From assembly GCA_021820965.1 (NCBI GenBank), contig JAKACZ010000012.1, positions 22,075 to 86,074 of the forward strand: DNA of 64,000 nucleotides, written 5' to 3'. Below are positions 37,149-46,560 of the stretch, piece by piece (the first letter of the stretch is position 1; every line of letters starts with the position of its first letter). Source of the DNA: Bacillota bacterium. Lineage in GTDB: Bacteria; Bacillota; Sulfobacillia; Sulfobacillales; Sulfobacillaceae. The translations under genes and the position numbers were made by a program. The notes beneath the pieces are model-generated. The model did not search any database and was not told the DNA's origin. It saw only the letters and a list, made by a program, of their open reading frames with translations.

Positions 37149-37232
37149 GGGAATGTTTGACCGCGCATGGCAAATACGGTTTGATTACACTAATCGGGCC
37201 GATGCGGCCACATGACCGTCGTTGGAGGTAAT

Positions 37233-38792
37233 ATGAGCGCGCGCAGCTCTCACCCACTTCTTTCCGAACCGGAAGAAGCGGCGTTAATCAAGGATATCGC
37301 CGAATCCCTTAATGAGGCGACTGATATTTCCGAGGCGATGTCGGCCATTTTGCCGCGACTCAGTCATGTTCTGGGATTAAAGACGGCGTGGGCATTTCGC
37401 TTCGATCCCAACCGGGCAACATTTGTCGAGGTGGGGGCAAGCGGCCTCCCGCCCGCGTTGGCCGCAAACAACGCGGAGGCGCTCAAGTCAAGTTGGTGCG
37501 AGTGCCAAGACCGCTTGGTGACCGGCCACTTGGACACCGCCGTCAATATTGTCCGCTGCAGCCGCCTAAGGGATGCCCAAGGGGATAAAGAAGGGCTAAA
37601 GTTTCATGCCTCGATACCCATGAAAATGAACGGCCGGGCGCTCGGGATCTTAAATGTCGCCGCCGGCGGCGCGCGGGTGTTTACGCGACCGGCACTCGAC
37701 CTGCTACGTGCCATCGGCTTTCACGTCGCCGTCACCCTGGACCGGGCGGCACTTCTTGCCGATATGCGCCGCCGCAACCAGCAACTGGAATCGCTGGCCT
37801 CGATTGCCCGTGAGCTAACCGGCATTACCGAGCGGACGCCGTTGTTCGTCAAGGCGGTACAGCTTTTGGCCGAGCGTCTAGGTTATGAAGCGGTCGCGAT
37901 CTTGAAAGGCGACGGGATCGTCAGTATGGTCGCAATGGAGGGTCGGCGGGAGCAGGAATACTCATATCAGGATCACGAGGCGGCCCTTTTGCCGGAAAAC
38001 CAACGGCACATCCTCTCAGACGCGTGCTCAGGAATGTCTGTGCCCATCCCGCGCTTTCCTTTTGTCATTCGCGTCGAGGCGCGCACCATGGGCGCCTTTG
38101 GACCTATCGACGAAGACATTCTCACCGCCTTCGCCTGGTATTTGACGGCATTGCTCGAGCATCTGGCACTATATCAGCATGCCTTAGACGCGGCGCGCTG
38201 GGCCGAACGGCGCCAACTCGCGGCCGATCTTCATGATTCGGTCAGCCAACACTTGTTCTCCGCGCAGCTTCTCGCGCGAAGCCTGCGGCAGCATCAGCCG
38301 ACCAAGCAGGTCGAAGTGGCGGAACGGTTGGAGGCGGTTCTGCGGGAGAGCCAACAAGAGATGCGTCGGCTAATCCAGGCTCTTCGCCCCGAGGGGACCC
38401 CCTTGGCGCTGGAGCTCCGGCACCGGTTAATGCGCCTTAAGCCCGTGCTCGGAGAGCAGTTGAGCTGGGACATTGAGGATGTCACGGATGAACTGCCCGG
38501 TGAGGTGAACAACGCGGTGTTGCGCATCGTCGACGAAGCGTTGCAAAATGCCCTCAAACACGCACTCGGTGCACCGGTGCACGTGTTGCTGCGACAATCA
38601 CGCCGTGCCTTAGTCCTACAAATTAGCGACCGCGGTCCGGGATTTATTCCGAAATCTACTCGCCGCGGCTATGGGCTCAGCACCATGCGAGAGCGGGCAC
38701 AGGCCTTGGGGCTCGGGTTCCGCTTGACCAGCCAGCCGGGTCACGGCACTCGGATTAGCGTGACCGTGCCAAAAGAGGTGCGCCATCCATGA
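37233..38792 (+). CDS. GAF-domain sensor histidine kinase with CxC...C motif
   Basis: A 519-residue cytosolic NarL-group histidine kinase. It has two GAF-like domains (about residues 20-190 and 200-320), a HisKA_3 dimerisation domain with LAADLHDSVSQHLF (phospho-His about residue 334) and an HATPase (DEALQNALKHA, DRGPGF, GYGLSTMRERA). The first GAF holds WCECQDRL and VRCSRL (Cys89, Cys91, Cys109). Similar cysteine sets in AirS-type kinases carry a redox-sensing Fe-S cluster; this is an inference here. The start is ATG at 37233 with GGAGGT just upstream. It overlaps its regulator by 4 bases. Confidence 0.88.
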   Translation: MSARSSHPLLSEPEEAALIKDIAESLNEATDISEAMSAILPRLSHVLGLKTAWAFRFDPNRATFVEVGASGLPPALAANNAEALKSSWCECQDRLVTGHLDTAVNIVRCSRLRDAQGDKEGLKFHASIPMKMNGRALGILNVAAGGARVFTRPALDLLRAIGFHVAVTLDRAALLADMRRRNQQLESLASIARELTGITERTPLFVKAVQLLAERLGYEAVAILKGDGIVSMVAMEGRREQEYSYQDHEAALLPENQRHILSDACSGMSVPIPRFPFVIRVEARTMGAFGPIDEDILTAFAWYLTALLEHLALYQHALDAARWAERRQLAADLHDSVSQHLFSAQLLARSLRQHQPTKQVEVAERLEAVLRESQQEMRRLIQALRPEGTPLALELRHRLMRLKPVLGEQLSWDIEDVTDELPGEVNNAVLRIVDEALQNALKHALGAPVHVLLRQSRRALVLQISDRGPGFIPKSTRRGYGLSTMRERAQALGLGFRLTSQPGHGTRISVTVPKEVRHP

Positions 38793-39427
38793 TTGATACC
38801 ATTCGTGTCGGCCTGATTGACGACCATCCGGTGGTGCGTGAAGGTCTGCGCGTGTTCCTGGAGTCCTCGCCGCACGTCGTCATCACGGTCGACTGCGGTA
38901 GCGGCGACGAAGCATTGGAACAGATGAAAACAAATCCCTGCGATGTGATTGTGCTTGACTTGGTTCTGCGACAAGGCCTCGACGGTGTGGCCACCTTCGA
39001 CCGGATTACACGCCAATGGCCCGAAACTAAAGTTCTCATTTTAACCTCGTACCGCGATGCGGAGAGACTGCGCTACCTACACGACCACGGAGCGGCCGGA
39101 TATCTTGACAAAACGGTCGAGCCGGACGATCTATTGGAAGCCATCCGTTTAGTAGCTAAAGGCCGGTTTGTATGGGACACGCGGCCTCAAGACCGTGCTT
39201 CGGCTCTTCCTGTCGAACCGCTGACGAGCCGCGAGTCCGGGGTTCTCGATCTGGTCGCCGAGGGGCTATCGAATAAGGAAATCGCGCAGCGCCTACATAT
39301 TAGCGAAAAGACGGTAAAGGTGCATATCAGTCATATTTTAGCTAAACTCAACGTCTACGACAGAACCCAGGCAGTGATTGTCGCCCATCAGATCGGATTA
39401 ATTCGGCTTCCCTCTCGCGACATGTGA
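38789..39427 (+). CDS. NarL/LuxR-type response regulator
   Basis: A 212-residue regulator: a receiver domain with IDDHPVV, the phospho-acceptor Asp57 in [12 protein letters not shown] and the Lys of YLDKTV, followed by a LuxR helix-turn-helix ([40 protein letters not shown]). It pairs with the upstream kinase (ATGA overlap at 38789-38792). Its last 40 bases overlap the 3' end of hisIE on the other strand. Targets are unknown. Confidence 0.92.
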   Translation: MIDTIRVGLIDDHPVVREGLRVFLESSPHVVITVDCGSGDEALEQMKTNPCDVIVLDLVLRQGLDGVATFDRITRQWPETKVLILTSYRDAERLRYLHDHGAAGYLDKTVEPDDLLEAIRLVAKGRFVWDTRPQDRASALPVEPLTSRESGVLDLVAEGLSNKEIAQRLHISEKTVKVHISHILAKLNVYDRTQAVIVAHQIGLIRLPSRDM

Positions 39428-40014
39428 CGGCGCTTCAGCTCCGTCGCAATGTCGGCCAGTGGAACGTCAAGCCGCTCCATCAATACGGCAAGATGGTACA
39501 ACAGATCGCTGATTTCCCCCACCAGTTCCGGCTTGCTCTCGCCGGTTTGAGCGTGGGCTAGCGCCGCAATCACGACTTCCACGGACTCTTCGCCCACTTT
39601 TTGAACAAGACGGGCCGGATCGCCTTGGACCAACTTTTGCGTGTAAGACGCCGGATCCGGAGCTTGGCTCAGGCGATCGTGCACCGTTTCCACCAGCCAC
39701 ACCAACGGGTCAGGCACCAATGCCTCGCCGTTGCCAAAGCAACTGGTGGTATTTCGGTGACAGACAGGGTTCTCCACATCCGCTACATATAAGAAAGCGT
39801 CCCGATCGCAATCCTCCAAAATCTCTTGCACCGGCAGCACATGCCCCGACGTCTCACCTTTTTGCCACAGCCGCTGCCTCGAACGGCTGTAAAAGTGAGC
39901 CAGACCAGTACTGCGGGTGAGGTCAAGCGCCTCAGCATTGGCATAACCTAGCATGAGCACTTGCCGGGTTCGGCGGTCCTGAACAACCACCGGAAAGAGC
40001 TCCGTATCAAACAC
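39388..40014 (-). CDS. hisIE: Bifunctional phosphoribosyl-AMP cyclohydrolase / phosphoribosyl-ATP pyrophosphatase
   Basis: Second and third steps of histidine synthesis in one 208-residue chain. The N-terminal HisI domain has [35 protein letters not shown] and the metal motif CHRNTTSCF. The C-terminal HisE domain has [18 protein letters not shown] and [13 protein letters not shown]. The start is GTG at 40014, overlapping the hisF end by 8 bases. It is the last gene of the his operon and converges on, and overlaps, the response regulator gene. Confidence 0.93.
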   Translation of the reverse strand: MFDTELFPVVVQDRRTRQVLMLGYANAEALDLTRSTGLAHFYSRSRQRLWQKGETSGHVLPVQEILEDCDRDAFLYVADVENPVCHRNTTSCFGNGEALVPDPLVWLVETVHDRLSQAPDPASYTQKLVQGDPARLVQKVGEESVEVVIAALAHAQTGESKPELVGEISDLLYHLAVLMERLDVPLADIATELKRRHMSREGSRINPI

Positions 40015-40759
40015 GGACAGGAAACCCCCTTTGAGCCAGTTCGCGTTTTAATTGAGCGACCGTGGTCTGCCCGCGATGCAACATGGACGCCAACAGCAGC
40101 GCGGTGTGGCCCCGACCCAACATCTGCGCCAGATGGTCGACCGCCCCCGCACCGCCGGAGATAATGATGGGACGGCGCGTACGTGCCCGTGCGAACTCCA
40201 CCATCGACAGGTCATAGCCGCGCTGTGCTCCATCTTCATCAATGCTGGTCAACAGAAATTCGCCGGCGCCCCGATCTTCGGCCTGCACCAGCCACTCTCC
40301 CAGTTCAAGCCCGGTATCGCGCCGAGCACCATGGGAAAAGACGCCGAACCGCCCGTTGACGCGTTTGGCATCGACCGCGACGACTACACACTGTGATCCC
40401 CAGCGGCGCGCTACCTCCTCGATAAGGGGGGGATTAGCGATGGCGGCGGAATTGATGGACACTTTGTCGGCACCGTGTTCTAACAGCCGCCCGACATCAT
40501 CCACCGACCGTACCCCGCCGCCTACGGTCAGCGGAATATTGAGATCGCGGCGCAGTCGGTGGATTTGGCCGAGGGAGAGATCGCGATCTTCAACAGTGGC
40601 GGCAATGTCGAGCCACACTAGCTCGTCGGCGCCGTCTTGGGCATACCGTAGGGCCAGCTCGATCGGATCGCCACTGTCAACCATATTCTCAAACCCCACC
40701 CCCTTGACGGTACGCCCATGTAGCACGTCAAGGCAGGGAATAATGCGAGCTTGCAGCAT
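40007..40759 (-). CDS. hisF: Imidazole glycerol phosphate synthase, cyclase subunit
   Basis: A 250-residue TIM barrel that, with HisH, turns PRFAR and ammonia into imidazole glycerol phosphate and [23 protein letters not shown] contains the first catalytic Asp. [16 protein letters not shown] and [10 protein letters not shown] (the second Asp region) and the phosphate sites SGGAG are present. Its ATG overlaps the hisA stop (TAATG). Confidence 0.95.
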   Translation of the reverse strand: MLQARIIPCLDVLHGRTVKGVGFENMVDSGDPIELALRYAQDGADELVWLDIAATVEDRDLSLGQIHRLRRDLNIPLTVGGGVRSVDDVGRLLEHGADKVSINSAAIANPPLIEEVARRWGSQCVVVAVDAKRVNGRFGVFSHGARRDTGLELGEWLVQAEDRGAGEFLLTSIDEDGAQRGYDLSMVEFARARTRRPIIISGGAGAVDHLAQMLGRGHTALLLASMLHRGQTTVAQLKRELAQRGFPVRV

Positions 40760-41460
40760 TAGGTCAGCTCCTCCACCGGAATGCGGCCCTCTATCCAGGC
40801 CTTGCCCACCACCGCAAATTGTAATCCGAGTGCCTCCAGGCGGCGCAAATCCTCAACGCTCGCGATACCGCCGCCGGCTCCGATGTCCCCCGGAAGGCGG
40901 GCCCAACCATGCCAAAACGGCTCACCTACCCCACGGAGAGTGCCGTCGCGGTCGACGTCCGTGACTTGGGCCCGCTGCCACCCCTCCTCCCTCAAGTTCA
41001 GCCAGAAGCGTTCCGCCGGCGGCCCGGACTTGCGCCAGCCGGAAAGGCGGAGATGCCCGCGCTTCACGTCCAAACCTGCCACCACATACCGTCCGAATCC
41101 TGCCAGAACTTGCTGCCTAAACTCCGTGTCCTCAACCAACCGGCTGCCCAGAACGATCCGTTCCGCCCCCGCATCCACCACCCTGCCAATGTCTTCGAGC
41201 GAACGTAGGCCGCCGCCGGTTTGAATGCGCGTGCCACGCGCGGCAAAACGTTCAACCAAAGAAAAAAGACTGAAACGGCCTGTCAGCGCTCCCGAAAGGT
41301 CCACCAGATGCAAACGAGGCGGCATCCCGTCAAATCGGCGCTCAATAAATTCAAACGGATTGTCCGCGTACCGGGTCGCCTGGGAAAAGTCGCCTTTGAT
41401 TAGACGTACCACGCTTCCCTGGTCCACGTCCAATGCCGGCCAAACTTCCACCGCCTTCAC
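40759..41460 (-). CDS. hisA: Phosphoribosylformimino-5-aminoimidazole carboxamide ribotide isomerase
   Basis: A 233-residue half-barrel duplication protein that isomerises ProFAR to PRFAR. WPALDVDQGSVVRLIKGDF carries the catalytic Asp. IQTGGGLRSLEDI and VTDVDRDGTLRG (second Asp) and GAGGGIASVEDL (phosphate loop) follow the family order. It lies between hisH (6-base gap) and hisF (1-base overlap). Confidence 0.93.
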   Translation of the reverse strand: MKAVEVWPALDVDQGSVVRLIKGDFSQATRYADNPFEFIERRFDGMPPRLHLVDLSGALTGRFSLFSLVERFAARGTRIQTGGGLRSLEDIGRVVDAGAERIVLGSRLVEDTEFRQQVLAGFGRYVVAGLDVKRGHLRLSGWRKSGPPAERFWLNLREEGWQRAQVTDVDRDGTLRGVGEPFWHGWARLPGDIGAGGGIASVEDLRRLEALGLQFAVVGKAWIEGRIPVEELT

Positions 41461-41465
41461 TCCTT

Positions 41466-42068
41466 TCAGGTCATCTGCCGCAGGATGTCGTCCATCAAAT
41501 TTTCTCCCGCCTCGCCGGAAAGCTCCGGATGAAATTGCACACCCACCAATGGACCATTTGTCACAACGGTGGGGAACGCGGCTTTTTCGTAGCGCGTCTC
41601 GGCCGCCACTAACCGCTCATCGCTGGGACGTACGCAGTAGCTGTGAACAAAGTAAAAGGACTGTCCATGGTATGGCGTAAGCCAGCCGGGCGCGTGCTCG
41701 GAAAGCTCAATCTGGTTCCACCCGATGTGCGGCAGGATCTGGGCATTGAGGCGCGGTATCGATCCGGCAATCCATCCCAGCCCGCTTCCGCCTTCGTCCC
41801 CGAGGCCAAACCACAATTGCATGCCGAGGCAAATACCCAGAATCGGCTGCCAAGACTGGTACAGCGTTCTGAGCGGCTTTGTCAGCGCGTGCTCGCTGAG
41901 ATACCGGCCGATCCCGCTCAAGGATCCCACTCCGGGAAGGATAACCCAGTCCGCTCGCCCCACGTCCCATCCGTTCTCCCAAACCGCCACTTGATGACCG
42001 AGCCGTCCCAGGCTGGCGGTCAAGCTGCCCACGTTTCCAACGCCCAGCGGGATAATGGCGACTCGCAT
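41466..42068 (-). CDS. hisH: Imidazole glycerol phosphate synthase, glutaminase subunit
   Basis: A 200-residue class-I glutamine amidotransferase partner of HisF. GVGNVGSL, ILPGVGSL, the nucleophile in ILGICLGMQLWF and the catalytic His/Glu in VQFHPELSG are all seen. Its ATG at 42068 immediately follows the hisB stop. Confidence 0.94.
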   Translation of the reverse strand: MRVAIIPLGVGNVGSLTASLGRLGHQVAVWENGWDVGRADWVILPGVGSLSGIGRYLSEHALTKPLRTLYQSWQPILGICLGMQLWFGLGDEGGSGLGWIAGSIPRLNAQILPHIGWNQIELSEHAPGWLTPYHGQSFYFVHSYCVRPSDERLVAAETRYEKAAFPTVVTNGPLVGVQFHPELSGEAGENLMDDILRQMT

Positions 42069-42650
42069 TTACAGCAATCCTTTCGTCGAGGGGAGTGCCT
42101 CTCCCACCAGTCGCACGGCTTCGGCCAAGGCCCGGCCGAAGCCCTTAAACGAAGCCTCGTAGATATGGTGGGCGTTGTCGCCGGCCAGGTAACGCATATG
42201 CAGGGTAACCCCGGCCGTGCGCGCAAATCCATGGAAAAACTCCGGCCACACCTCGGCTGGCGTCGAACCAATGGCACGGTCGGGAAATCCCGGGGACCAA
42301 AAGCACTGACCGCGCCCGGAAATGTCCAGGGCGCAGAGCACTAAGGCATCGTCCATCGGCAGCAGGCGCTGGCCGAAGCGAAAAATACCCCGCTTGTCAC
42401 CCAGCGCCTGTTTGACCGCCTGGCCCAGCACGATGCCAACGTCTTCCACCAGGTGATGCGCATCCACCTCCACATCACCGTGAGCTTGAAGCTCAACCGC
42501 AAAGCCGCTGTGGGTGGCAAAGGCCGTGAAAAAGTGGGTGAAGAGGGGCAGGTTGGTCTCAATGCGAGGCTCGGCCGCCTGGTCGAGATTAATGTGGAGC
42601 AAAATCGCAGTCTCCCTCGTCTTACGCTCAACCCGAGCCGCCCGTGTCAT
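42069..42650 (-). CDS. hisB: Imidazoleglycerol-phosphate dehydratase
   Basis: The 193-residue monofunctional form. Manganese ligands are in DAHHLVEDVGIVLG and in NAHHIYEASFKGFGRAL; PLFTHFFTAFATHSG starts the first half. No HisN-type phosphatase domain is attached, so histidinol-phosphate phosphatase must be encoded elsewhere. It overlaps hisD by 4 bases. Confidence 0.94.
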   Translation of the reverse strand: MTRAARVERKTRETAILLHINLDQAAEPRIETNLPLFTHFFTAFATHSGFAVELQAHGDVEVDAHHLVEDVGIVLGQAVKQALGDKRGIFRFGQRLLPMDDALVLCALDISGRGQCFWSPGFPDRAIGSTPAEVWPEFFHGFARTAGVTLHMRYLAGDNAHHIYEASFKGFGRALAEAVRLVGEALPSTKGLL

Positions 42651-43837
42651 CGCTCTTGACTCCTTTTTAAGTGCGCCTCGCGCAGCGCCATCGACGCCTC
42701 ATGGCGAACCAGCCCTTCCAGATTCGCCAGCACCGCGGCATGCCGATAGGCGGCGGACGAGGTCTCGGGACCGGCTTGAATCACGCTGACCCGCTTTAGA
42801 AAAGTGCGGGTGGAAAGTCCTGACTGAAAACGCCCGGTACCACCGGTTGGTAAGACGTGGCTGGGTCCGGCGACATAATCGCCGAATGCCTGACCGGCCA
42901 TGGGGCCAATGAAGATAGCGCCGGCCGCCCAAATTTGATCGGCCAACGATTCCACCTCGGCTCCCATGAGGCCCAAGTGCTCCGGAGCGCGCTCATTTGC
43001 GATCCGGACTAGATCCGCCGCCCCTGGCGCGACTGTCACCGTAATGGGTCCTAGCCCGCCGGGTATCGTTTTGAGACGCGCCCCAATGCGTTCGGCGAAC
43101 GCAACATTTCGCGTAACGAACTCGGCCCTCGCGTCCAGGTCGTGTTCGGCTTGAGCCAAGAGGTCGGCCATCACAAAATCCTCCAGCGACATGTCGTCGG
43201 CGATGACCATCACTTCCGAGGGGCCCGCCAACAGATCAATTCCCGCCACTCCGCGGCGAGCCACCTCCTGCTTAGCCTCCGCTACATAGCGGTTGCCTGG
43301 TCCAGCGATGAGGTCGACCGGCCGAAAGTCCTTAAGGCCGTACGCAAGCGCAGCGATGGCCTGAGCACCGCCCGCCAGGAGTACCTGAGAAATCCCGAGC
43401 CGTTGCAAGAGGTGAGTCCAAAGCGCGCTGTTCCGCACCTCTCGGCGCGGAGAAATGGCGACAACAACATCTTTGACTCCGGCCACTAGTGCCGGCACCG
43501 CCGTCATTAAAAGCGTCGATACCAGCGGAAAGCTGCCGTTAGGCACATAGACTCCAACCCGAGACAACGGAATGAACCGTTCCTCCAAGCGGATCCCGGG
43601 CTCTGGCTTCATCACCGTGTTTTGAGGCCGCGTTTGTTGGTGAAAATCGTGAATGCGGCCCATCGCGTAGTCGATGGCCTCGGCAAGCTTTGGGTCAACA
43701 GCCCGAGCCGGTTCGGCCAGGGGATTCCACACAAGCTGGTCCGCCGTCAATTTCACTCCATCAAAGCGTGCGGTATACTCCAACACGGCTTCAGTGCCCC
43801 GGTCGCGAACGTTGTTCAGTATCTCCGCTACCGTCAC
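42647..43837 (-). CDS. hisD: Histidinol dehydrogenase
   Basis: The 396-residue zinc enzyme of the last two histidine steps. LSRVGVYVPNGSFPLVSTLL, AGGAQAIAALAYG and AGPGNRYVAEAKQ are family blocks. Zn ligands are expected in the GPSEV, AQAEHD and GPSHVLPTGG regions. It starts at GTG 43837, overlapping hisG by 4 bases, with GGGGGG 6 bases upstream. The chain is some 30 residues shorter at the N-terminus than most HisD proteins, but it begins inside the usual VAEILxxVRxRG helix and looks complete. Confidence 0.93.
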   Translation of the reverse strand: MTVAEILNNVRDRGTEAVLEYTARFDGVKLTADQLVWNPLAEPARAVDPKLAEAIDYAMGRIHDFHQQTRPQNTVMKPEPGIRLEERFIPLSRVGVYVPNGSFPLVSTLLMTAVPALVAGVKDVVVAISPRREVRNSALWTHLLQRLGISQVLLAGGAQAIAALAYGLKDFRPVDLIAGPGNRYVAEAKQEVARRGVAGIDLLAGPSEVMVIADDMSLEDFVMADLLAQAEHDLDARAEFVTRNVAFAERIGARLKTIPGGLGPITVTVAPGAADLVRIANERAPEHLGLMGAEVESLADQIWAAGAIFIGPMAGQAFGDYVAGPSHVLPTGGTGRFQSGLSTRTFLKRVSVIQAGPETSSAAYRHAAVLANLEGLVRHEASMALREAHLKRSQER

Positions 43838-44490
43838 CGATATCCCCCCGATGCGGTCAGATCCGTCGAATCGTTGGTCGATACGACCTGTTGTAGCCTC
43901 TCGTATACCGCCTGCGGCTCTCGACCGAGTCTCCAGGCCGCCGGATTGGCGATCAGCCGCGCCGTGGAATGGAAGAGGGTATCAATCTCCTTGAGACGGT
44001 GCTGGCGCAGTGTCCGCCCGGTTTGCACAATGTCGACAATATAGGGAGCCAACCCAATGTGCGGAGCCAATTCCAGGCTGCCCGAGAGCCCCACAATGTC
44101 CACTGGATGTCCCTTCTCGCGGAAGTAGCGGCGCGTCACCTGAGGGTACTTGGTGGCAACCTCGGCCGGGCCGTCAGGCCATTTGGCGTCGAGCGACGCC
44201 AGCACCATGCGGCACGGTGCAAACTGAAGATCAAGCACTTCCAAAATATCAGCCTCGGCTTGTTCTTCCAACACATCGCGACCGACAATACCAAAGGACG
44301 CGATCCCGCGCTGCACCAGGGAGGGAATGTCCTGTCCCCGGGCAATCACCAGCCCGGGACGTGTGTGGTCGGGCGGAAACCACAGTTGGCGCTCGGTGTC
44401 TGGCCACTCCCATCCGGTGTTCCGCCAGACGCGCGCGAGCGCGTCTAAGACCCGCCCTTTGCAGACCGCAATCGTCAGACTATACGACAC
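43834..44490 (-). CDS. hisG: ATP phosphoribosyltransferase, short catalytic form
   Basis: A 218-residue HisG of the short type, which lacks the regulatory C-terminal domain and works with HisZ. It commits PRPP and ATP to histidine synthesis. LTIAVCKGRVLDAL, GIASFGIVGRDVLEE, VATKYPQVTRRYF and the PRPP loop IVDIVQTGRTLRQH are present. The start is GTG at 44490, 7 bases after GGGGGAG. The longer frame would cover the hisZ end and was rejected. It overlaps hisZ by 11 bases. Confidence 0.93.
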   Translation of the reverse strand: MSYSLTIAVCKGRVLDALARVWRNTGWEWPDTERQLWFPPDHTRPGLVIARGQDIPSLVQRGIASFGIVGRDVLEEQAEADILEVLDLQFAPCRMVLASLDAKWPDGPAEVATKYPQVTRRYFREKGHPVDIVGLSGSLELAPHIGLAPYIVDIVQTGRTLRQHRLKEIDTLFHSTARLIANPAAWRLGREPQAVYERLQQVVSTNDSTDLTASGGYR

Positions 44491-45295
44491 GAGATATCTC
44501 CCCCAATGCGGTGCGGCAGGCATCAAAGTCCAAGGTGAAACCGATGCCTTCGGACGGCTCTCCGCCCCCCGCGATAGAAAATGTGCCACCGTTGACAAGC
44601 GGTTGCCCAGACTGTCGGTGGTAAAGGCTAAAGACCAATCCTGTGTAGTAGCTGCGCCTACCGGTTAACGACAGATCCCAGCGTGTATCCCATCGATCCG
44701 ATCCCACCGGAGGTATTGACACATTCAGATACCGCGCCAGGCCAGAAAAAAATTCCTCCGGCCCTTGAGGGTGAAAGAGCTCTACGGCCTCTGGCGCCAA
44801 CGGTGCGACTAACTCGCCGACACTGGTGAGTCGACCTCGGCGCAGCTCAGACACAAGAACTTCTATACGATCGGCCGTCATTCCCAGCTGATCGCCCAGC
44901 AGTTTCAGCCAGCCAGTATGGCCGAACACCATGGTTAGATCATCGGCACGAACACCTTCGCCCGATAGCCATCGTGCCATCTCCGAAACCAGTTCGATGA
45001 CCTCCCGCTCCTCCGGCGCACCAATCGGCCCTAGCCATTCAACGTCAAGAGCGTCGGTCCAAGTCCGCCCGGGGCGGAATAACGGACCGGTGGAAAAAAC
45101 CCTGAGCGGCCAGGTCCTACTCCCGGGGGAAAAGCTTTTTAAGAGGGCGATCATAGCCTCGGTGTGATCGGTGCGAAATGACGTTTCCGACGCCGGCTCG
45201 GTCGATAGCGGGCTGAAGCCCCGGTCCAACAAGAGCTGCAGAAGCCCCACAAAAATACGGTATTGCCGCCGGTTTTCCCCGAGCCAGGTATCCAT
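44480..45295 (-). CDS. hisZ: ATP phosphoribosyltransferase regulatory subunit
   Basis: A 271-residue HisRS-like paralogue without tRNA synthetase activity, which binds and allosterically controls short HisG. ETSFRTDHTEAMIALLKSF, VFSTGPLFRPG and DLSLTGRRSYYTGLVFSLY correspond to class-II synthetase motif regions. It is shorter than usual HisZ (about 390), and motif-2-type residues are poorly kept, as expected for a non-catalytic subunit. It is the first gene after the palindromic promoter at 45326-45369. Confidence 0.87.
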   Translation of the reverse strand: MDTWLGENRRQYRIFVGLLQLLLDRGFSPLSTEPASETSFRTDHTEAMIALLKSFSPGSRTWPLRVFSTGPLFRPGRTWTDALDVEWLGPIGAPEEREVIELVSEMARWLSGEGVRADDLTMVFGHTGWLKLLGDQLGMTADRIEVLVSELRRGRLTSVGELVAPLAPEAVELFHPQGPEEFFSGLARYLNVSIPPVGSDRWDTRWDLSLTGRRSYYTGLVFSLYHRQSGQPLVNGGTFSIAGGGEPSEGIGFTLDFDACRTALGEISRVV

Positions 45296-45325
45296 CCATC
45301 GACCTCACAATTCGTAGTTCAGTGC

Positions 45326-45369
45326 TTTAATGTGATATTACACTAAACCATCATGCGCCGATGCGTCAA
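45326..45369 (-). promoter_or_regulatory. his operon promoter with 22-bp palindrome
   Basis: On the minus strand a -35 TTGACG (45369-45364) and a weak -10 TTAGTG (45346-45341) have 17-base spacing. The -10 lies in an imperfect palindrome at 45326-45347: TTTAATGTGAT on the left and ATTACACTAAA on the right, with 9 of 11 positions symmetric. A TrpR-fold HisR/YerC-type repressor is a plausible binder, by position only. Confidence 0.5.
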
Positions 45370-45411
45370 CCCCTCCGACAGAAATTTGCCTCCAAGTCAG
45401 GACCCCCGCCG

Positions 45412-46512
45412 CTACTTCATGCCTTGGTTGAGCACGGCGGCTAATGCCGAAAGGAATGCCTGAAGAACCGGTACCGGAGCCACGGTCACGCGGATATGAC
45501 CGGCCAATCCGAAGCTCGATGTTGGCCGTACCACAAACCCGTGTTGGCGCAGTTGTCGTGCAACATCCGCGTCCGCAACCGGCACGGCAAATGTCATGAA
45601 GTTGGCTTCGGAACGGTAACGCCGAAGGCCCATGGCATCGAGCTGGCCGACCAGAAACTGACGGGCTTCAAGGGTTTCTTGGAGAACCCGGGAAAAATAT
45701 GTTTCATCCTCTAGTGACGCCCGTGCGGCGGCCCAGCCGATACTATTCACCGAAAACGGCTCGCGCACCCTAAGCAAATTCCGGATCACTTCGGCTGGCG
45801 CCGCGGCCCAACCTACGCGAAGAGCGGCGAGCCCATAGAGCTTGGAAAAGGTCCGAACCCAGACGACCGGGCGGCCCGAACGCACTGCGGCGGCAAAAGC
45901 CGGCCGCTCGCCCTGGCAAAACTCGTCATAGGCGGCGTCGACAACAGTCAACACCGACGAGGGGACGGCGGATAAATAGCGTGTCCAGTCTTCGGGTGCG
46001 ATCGCTGTACCGGTAGGATTATTAGGACTGCAGAGATAGACCAGACGCGTTCGGGGCGTGATGGCTCTCAGCATGGCGTCTAAATCGTTAGCCCCGTTTG
46101 ACGCCAAATCGACGGCAACGGGCCTGGCACCGGCCAAAAGTGCACTATGCCGGTACGCGGAGAAGCTTGGGGTGGGATAGATCACCTCATCGCCGCAACG
46201 AACGTAGGCGGCGGCCACCACCCGCAGGATTTCATCCGCACCATTCCCCACAGTAAGCTGGTCCGCGGAAAAGCCATGGCGGCCGGCCAGGGCCTGGATG
46301 AATTCGGGTTCTTGCACCATGGGGTAGTAGCTGATGCTATCGAGCGCCTGCCGGGCAGCGTCCAAGGCGTGCGGGGAAGGTCCCCAGAGACTTTCGTTGG
46401 AGGCCAATTTAATCATTTGCTGGCGTCCACTGTCCCTCCGAGCCTCACTGAGCGACATCCCGGGTGTATATGGCGACATCGCGGCGACTTCCGGCCGAGG
46501 ATCTATGATCAT
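45412..46512 (-). CDS. hisC: Histidinol-phosphate aminotransferase
   Basis: A 366-residue fold-type I PLP aminotransferase. KLASNESLWGPSP, NGADEILRVV, CSPNNPTG, DAAYDEF, the PLP Lys in RTFSKLYGLAALRVGW and the Arg of GHIRVTVA are as in HisC. It could also act on other substrates (aromatic amino acids), but its place upstream of hisZ supports histidine synthesis. GGAGAG precedes the ATG. It is separated from hisZ by 116 bases that contain their own promoter. Confidence 0.9.
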   Translation of the reverse strand: MIIDPRPEVAAMSPYTPGMSLSEARRDSGRQQMIKLASNESLWGPSPHALDAARQALDSISYYPMVQEPEFIQALAGRHGFSADQLTVGNGADEILRVVAAAYVRCGDEVIYPTPSFSAYRHSALLAGARPVAVDLASNGANDLDAMLRAITPRTRLVYLCSPNNPTGTAIAPEDWTRYLSAVPSSVLTVVDAAYDEFCQGERPAFAAAVRSGRPVVWVRTFSKLYGLAALRVGWAAAPAEVIRNLLRVREPFSVNSIGWAAARASLEDETYFSRVLQETLEARQFLVGQLDAMGLRRYRSEANFMTFAVPVADADVARQLRQHGFVVRPTSSFGLAGHIRVTVAPVPVLQAFLSALAAVLNQGMK

Positions 46513-46560
46513 CTTGTCTCTCCTTTCGGCCTAAGTCGTAAGATGTTCCACCTGATTCCA

